7,676 nucleotides of DNA from JARIHD01 sp036392795. Lineage in GTDB: Bacteria; Patescibacteriota; Saccharimonadia; Saccharimonadales; UBA4665. Of this stretch, positions 5,397 to 7,676 are shown piece by piece. The position numbers and the translations under genes are program-made. The notes under the pieces are model-generated. The model was not told where the DNA came from. It worked only from the letters and a program-made list of their open reading frames with translations, and ran no database searches. The stretch is taken from contig DASVXH010000078.1 of NCBI GenBank assembly GCA_036392795.1, forward strand, positions 1 through 7,676, given 5' to 3'. Position 1 is the first letter of the stretch, and every line of letters begins with the position of its first letter.

Positions 5397-6233
5397 ATGT
5401 CGTGGTTACGCCGAAAAGCTCATCGGTTACAGTTGTTTTTTTGCGGTACCGGCATGTTGCTGTTGCTGGGTATTCCGGCTGTGTCTTATGCGCAAGGTAA
5501 CTCCGCCATAGCACAACATTTTGATACCAAGGATACGGCGATCACGCCTGCCTCCCTGGTATCATTTGTTGAAAATGACCCTAAATCGGTAGAACTAAGC
5601 AGAATTACTCAAGCCAATCGCCTGGCTGGCATCGTAGGAAATAACCCACTTATTGAATTGTCGGAAGGGGGCGGGGGAGTACAGGTGGTAACGAGTGGCA
5701 CTACCCTTGCACTTGTTAGCGACGTAAATGGACCCGTGACCACTGGTGATAAGATTACAATATCGCCCATTGTTGGAGTGGGGATGCGTGCTACAAAAAA
5801 TAGTATCGTCGTGGGTACTGCCCAGGGTTCGCTTGCTAGCGTAGCTTCAGAAACGCGTGAATTAACTGATCAGGCTGGCAACAAGCAGAAGGTAAAGATT
5901 GGGCTCGTTGCCGTTCAGGTCGCCGTGGCTTCTTACGCTCCGGAGGAAGGTACGAATTCATTTATACCCAAGTTTTTTCAAGAGGTTGCTAATCGAGTCA
6001 GTGGGCGCAATGTGTCGCCGATCCGGGTTCTGGTCGCGGCCTTGCTCTTACTTTTGACCTTTATGAGTATTGTTGTTTTGCTTTACTCTTCGGTGCGATC
6101 CAGTATTATATCTATCGGCCGCAATCCTTTGTCCGAGCAAGCTGTGCGTAAAAGTCTGTCGCAGGTCGGGCTGACAATCCTTACGGTATTGATGTTTGCA
6201 ACAGTGGTTATTTACCTCATACTTGCCGTTTAG
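5397..6233 (+). CDS. Exported protein with fibre-type beta module and C-terminal two-helix membrane hairpin
   Basis: This 278-residue protein starts at the ATG at 5397. Residues 1-32 form a signal peptide (basic MSWLRRKAHR, a hydrophobic core, and a cleavage site at SYA before QGN). Residues about 75-146 (LAGIVGNNPLIELSEG, then VNGPVTTGD, VGVGMRATKNS and VVGTAQGSL) match the small beta module that I recall at the end of fibre proteins in Patescibacteria ('VST.NGPI..GD.LT.S..PGVAMKAT....VIG.ALE'). Residues 209-231 and 256-277 form two membrane helices joined by a basic loop containing SIGRNP (239-244). With the signal peptide cleaved, the beta module faces outward, the loop lies in the cytosol and the C-terminus is outside. 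The loop resembles the polar loop of ATP synthase c subunits, but helix 2 lacks the ion-binding Glu/Asp. The protein lies just before the second fibre gene. A role as a membrane base or fibre partner is inferred. Confidence 0.85.
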   Translation: MSWLRRKAHRLQLFFCGTGMLLLLGIPAVSYAQGNSAIAQHFDTKDTAITPASLVSFVENDPKSVELSRITQANRLAGIVGNNPLIELSEGGGGVQVVTSGTTLALVSDVNGPVTTGDKITISPIVGVGMRATKNSIVVGTAQGSLASVASETRELTDQAGNKQKVKIGLVAVQVAVASYAPEEGTNSFIPKFFQEVANRVSGRNVSPIRVLVAALLLLLTFMSIVVLLYSSVRSSIISIGRNPLSEQAVRKSLSQVGLTILTVLMFATVVIYLILAV

Positions 6234-6365
6234 GCACTTGAGCCAGTAAAAAATTTTAGAACATCAAAATCGTTGTAAAAAAATATTGCGGCCTAAACAT
6301 AAGCGTTGTAAGATGAAATCGGGGTAGTATACCCGCACAAAATATCAAAAAATAAACCAAAATCT
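6234..6365 (+). promoter_or_regulatory. Regulatory region before the second fibre gene
   Basis: This AT-rich 132-base gap has no gene and no convincing terminator for the preceding gene. CGTTGTAA occurs twice, at 6271-6278 and 6304-6311, exactly 33 bases apart. CATAAGCGTT at 6298-6307 is identical to the sequence at 4871-4880 in the leaderless promoter. GGGTA-GTA-TACCC at 6322-6334 is an inverted repeat covering possible -10 boxes (TAGTAT 6325-6330 or TATACC 6328-6333). A -35 box TTGTAA at 6306-6311 fits the latter with a 16-base spacer, but weakly. The exact promoter cannot be fixed by eye. Confidence 0.4.
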
Positions 6366-7676
6366 GTGGAAAACAAAGACACAGATGGAGTTTCGCCTGT
6401 TGGTGGTGACGGCCTAAAGCAGCCGTTGCCGCCACCTTCTGATCCACTCCATCAACCACCGGACCTAAACGCATTGTCGCTGGACCCGGATTCACAGCCG
6501 TTTATCTCGCAAGAACGGCCGTTAACCGGACTGCAGCGTCTGTTACGTTTTGTTAGACGCCTGGATGTTTTATTGGTAGTCCTATTACTAATAGCTGGGG
6601 GTGGTATATTATTTGCTGCTCTGAATCGAAAAGAAGACAATAAGCAGTCTGCCTCTGTAGCCGATCGTTTTCAGTCAGTTCAGATACCCCTAAACGATAT
6701 AATCGGCAACAAAGATCTTTCTCTGAACGGGGCCTCGAATGTAACAATCAACGGTATAATGCAGCTGAATAACGGCCTGGTAATTGGCCCATCATTGCAG
6801 CCCAATGGGGCCAAGGCCGGACAAATTTATTACGATCAGACTAATAATCAATTAGCATATTTCAATGGCACAAATTTTGTTTTTCTTAATGACACTGCGC
6901 CGGGTGGTGTCCAAAGTTTGGGCGGTGCCACCGGTCAATTGACTCTGGGCAGCGGAGTTACTTTGGTAAACAATGAACTTCGTAATTCCGGAGTATTATC
7001 GGTTCAGGGACAGACGGGCGCTGTAACATTTACTGCAGGCGCGGGCATCATTATCAATGGGACGACCTTTAGTAATGATGGTGTCTTGAGCGTTTCGTCT
7101 AGTAGTCCGGAGATAACGGTACAAAACGACGGAGCAGGCAATATTACACTCAGCCTAAATGCCTTGCCGGGAACCGGGACAGTCAGCAGTTCTGGAGGGA
7201 CGAACGGAACCATACCCGTATTTACGGCAGCGCAAAACGTAGAAGATTCGATTATAACGCAGAGCGGCCTAAATATTACTATCGGTGGTGGCTTAAATGT
7301 GACTGGCGCATTAACGCTCGGCAGCGCTTTGAGCGTTGCCAACGGGGGAACCGGTGCAACCACCCTAACCAATAACGGTGTTCTGGTCGGCCAAGGCGCA
7401 GGCGCTATAACTTCGGTCGCAGCGGGCGGGGCTGGACTCTGTCTGCTTTCTACTGCCGGTGCGCCTGCATGGGGAGTTTGCCCTGGTGGCGGCTCGGCGG
7501 TGACGTCTCTAAATGGACTGACCGGCGCATTAAATATCGCCAACGCCTCAGGCGTTGGCAGCACCATCACCATTGATGATGCTACAACTTCCAGCAAAGG
7601 TATCGCTAGCTTTAACAGTACTAACTTTACCGTCACAAGCGGCGCAGTTAATACAATCCAAAATATTAACACTACT
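6366..7676 (+). CDS. Second giant tail-fibre-like surface protein, N-terminal part (3' end outside window)
   Basis: The frame is open from 6312 (after TAA at 6309-6311) to the right edge. No in-frame ATG precedes the protein-like sequence, so the GTG at 6366 is the best start, giving 437 codons in the window. No Shine-Dalgarno is visible. Residues 1-57 are a cytosolic Pro/Asp/Gln-rich tail, 58-65 are basic (RLLRFVRR) and 66-86 form one membrane helix. The rest, about 350 residues, is Gly/Ser/Thr/Asn-rich fibre. It contains NGASNVTINGIMQLNNG, the Tyr module GQIYYDQTNNQLAYFNGTNF (residues 153-172), ANGGTGATTLTNNGVLVGQG (from residue 325), a Cys359/Cys372 pair, and DATTSSKGIASFNSTNF (from residue 405). 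The last motif is typical of phage tail fibres and of Patescibacteria surface proteins. It is probably a type II anchored adhesive fibre that is distantly related to the first giant protein. Confidence 0.88.
   Translation, partial: MENKDTDGVSPVGGDGLKQPLPPPSDPLHQPPDLNALSLDPDSQPFISQERPLTGLQRLLRFVRRLDVLLVVLLLIAGGGILFAALNRKEDNKQSASVADRFQSVQIPLNDIIGNKDLSLNGASNVTINGIMQLNNGLVIGPSLQPNGAKAGQIYYDQTNNQLAYFNGTNFVFLNDTAPGGVQSLGGATGQLTLGSGVTLVNNELRNSGVLSVQGQTGAVTFTAGAGIIINGTTFSNDGVLSVSSSSPEITVQNDGAGNITLSLNALPGTGTVSSSGGTNGTIPVFTAAQNVEDSIITQSGLNITIGGGLNVTGALTLGSALSVANGGTGATTLTNNGVLVGQGAGAITSVAAGGAGLCLLSTAGAPAWGVCPGGGSAVTSLNGLTGALNIANASGVGSTITIDDATTSSKGIASFNSTNFTVTSGAVNTIQNINTT
6801..6884 (+). other. Short Tyr module (GQIYYD..) close to the membrane anchor of the second fibre
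   Basis: Residues 146-173 read PNGAKAGQIYYDQTNNQLAY and then FNGTNFVFL. This is the Cys-free relative of the module at 2801-2896 in the first fibre protein. There it sits before the C-terminal head; here it sits about 60 residues after the membrane helix. The motif therefore appears at both ends of fibre architectures and may act as a joint between segments. Confidence 0.5.
7539..7559 (+). repeat. Perfect 9-base inverted repeat with 3-base loop inside the second fibre gene
   Basis: GCCAACGCC at 7539-7547 and GGCGTTGGC at 7551-7559 are separated by TCA. The hairpin is GC-rich and within coding sequence for ANASGVG. No T-run follows on either strand, so it is not an intrinsic terminator. Its function, if any, is unknown. 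Confidence 0.6.

Noticed and set aside
7004..7672. Long open frame on the minus strand (222 codons) opposite the second fibre gene
   Set aside because: Its Pro/Val/Leu-rich translation is what the complement of Gly/Ala/Thr/Asn-rich fibre codons gives. It has no ribosome binding site, and the + strand frame is clearly the protein-like one.
2..7676. Recoded TGA (code 25, as in Gracilibacteria/Absconditabacteria)
   Set aside because: The five stops seen are TAA or TAG, which could hint at TGA recoding, but no in-frame TGA appears in any of the six genes and Gly is encoded by GGN throughout. Five stops are too few to argue from.

Overview
The window looks like chromosomal DNA from a member of the Patescibacteria (candidate phyla radiation), most likely a Saccharibacteria (TM7)-type genome. 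This is an inference from protein style, because no marker gene such as an rRNA or ribosomal protein is present. The supporting signs are: very long phage-tail-fibre-like surface proteins built from repeats of the type NVDT..ARVGIG..AP..ALDV; Cys-bearing linkers (CTSSGC); 'MYYN..TGNFRCY..GGWQNC' modules; a secreted protein that begins after its signal with PDAGGTIHGC; and several small single-pass membrane proteins of kinds I recall mainly from this group. The standard bacterial code fits every gene.

Layout. Positions 2-3418 (+) are the C-terminal 1,138 codons of a giant fibre protein whose start lies left of the window. It carries at least six copies of a fibre repeat, an inserted beta-sandwich module and a C-terminal head domain. 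Positions 3494-4195 (+) encode a small secreted protein with its own TTGACA/GATAAT promoter. It meets the minus-strand gene at 4192-4791 tail to tail with a 4-base overlap. The likely terminator of the secreted-protein transcript lies inside that opposing gene, at 4380-4415. From a 111-base divergent region, 4903-5298 (+) encodes a small membrane-anchored protein from an apparently leaderless promoter. Next come 5397-6233 (+), a signal-peptide protein with a fibre-type beta module and a C-terminal two-helix hairpin, and 6366-7676 (+), the N-terminal 437 codons of a second giant fibre protein. That protein starts at GTG, is anchored by one membrane helix and runs off the right edge.

How the genes may work together. 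All six products are predicted to be membrane-bound or exported, and two are giant fibre-like proteins. The simplest reading is a cell-surface attachment locus: fibres anchored in the membrane, a small secreted Cys-containing protein, and accessory membrane proteins that may dock or assemble the fibres. In host-attached Patescibacteria such fibres would be candidates for host recognition. That role is inferred from the architecture. No enzyme, mobile element, RNA gene or CRISPR array is visible. No gene-free stretch exceeds 300 bases; the longest gap is 132 bases.
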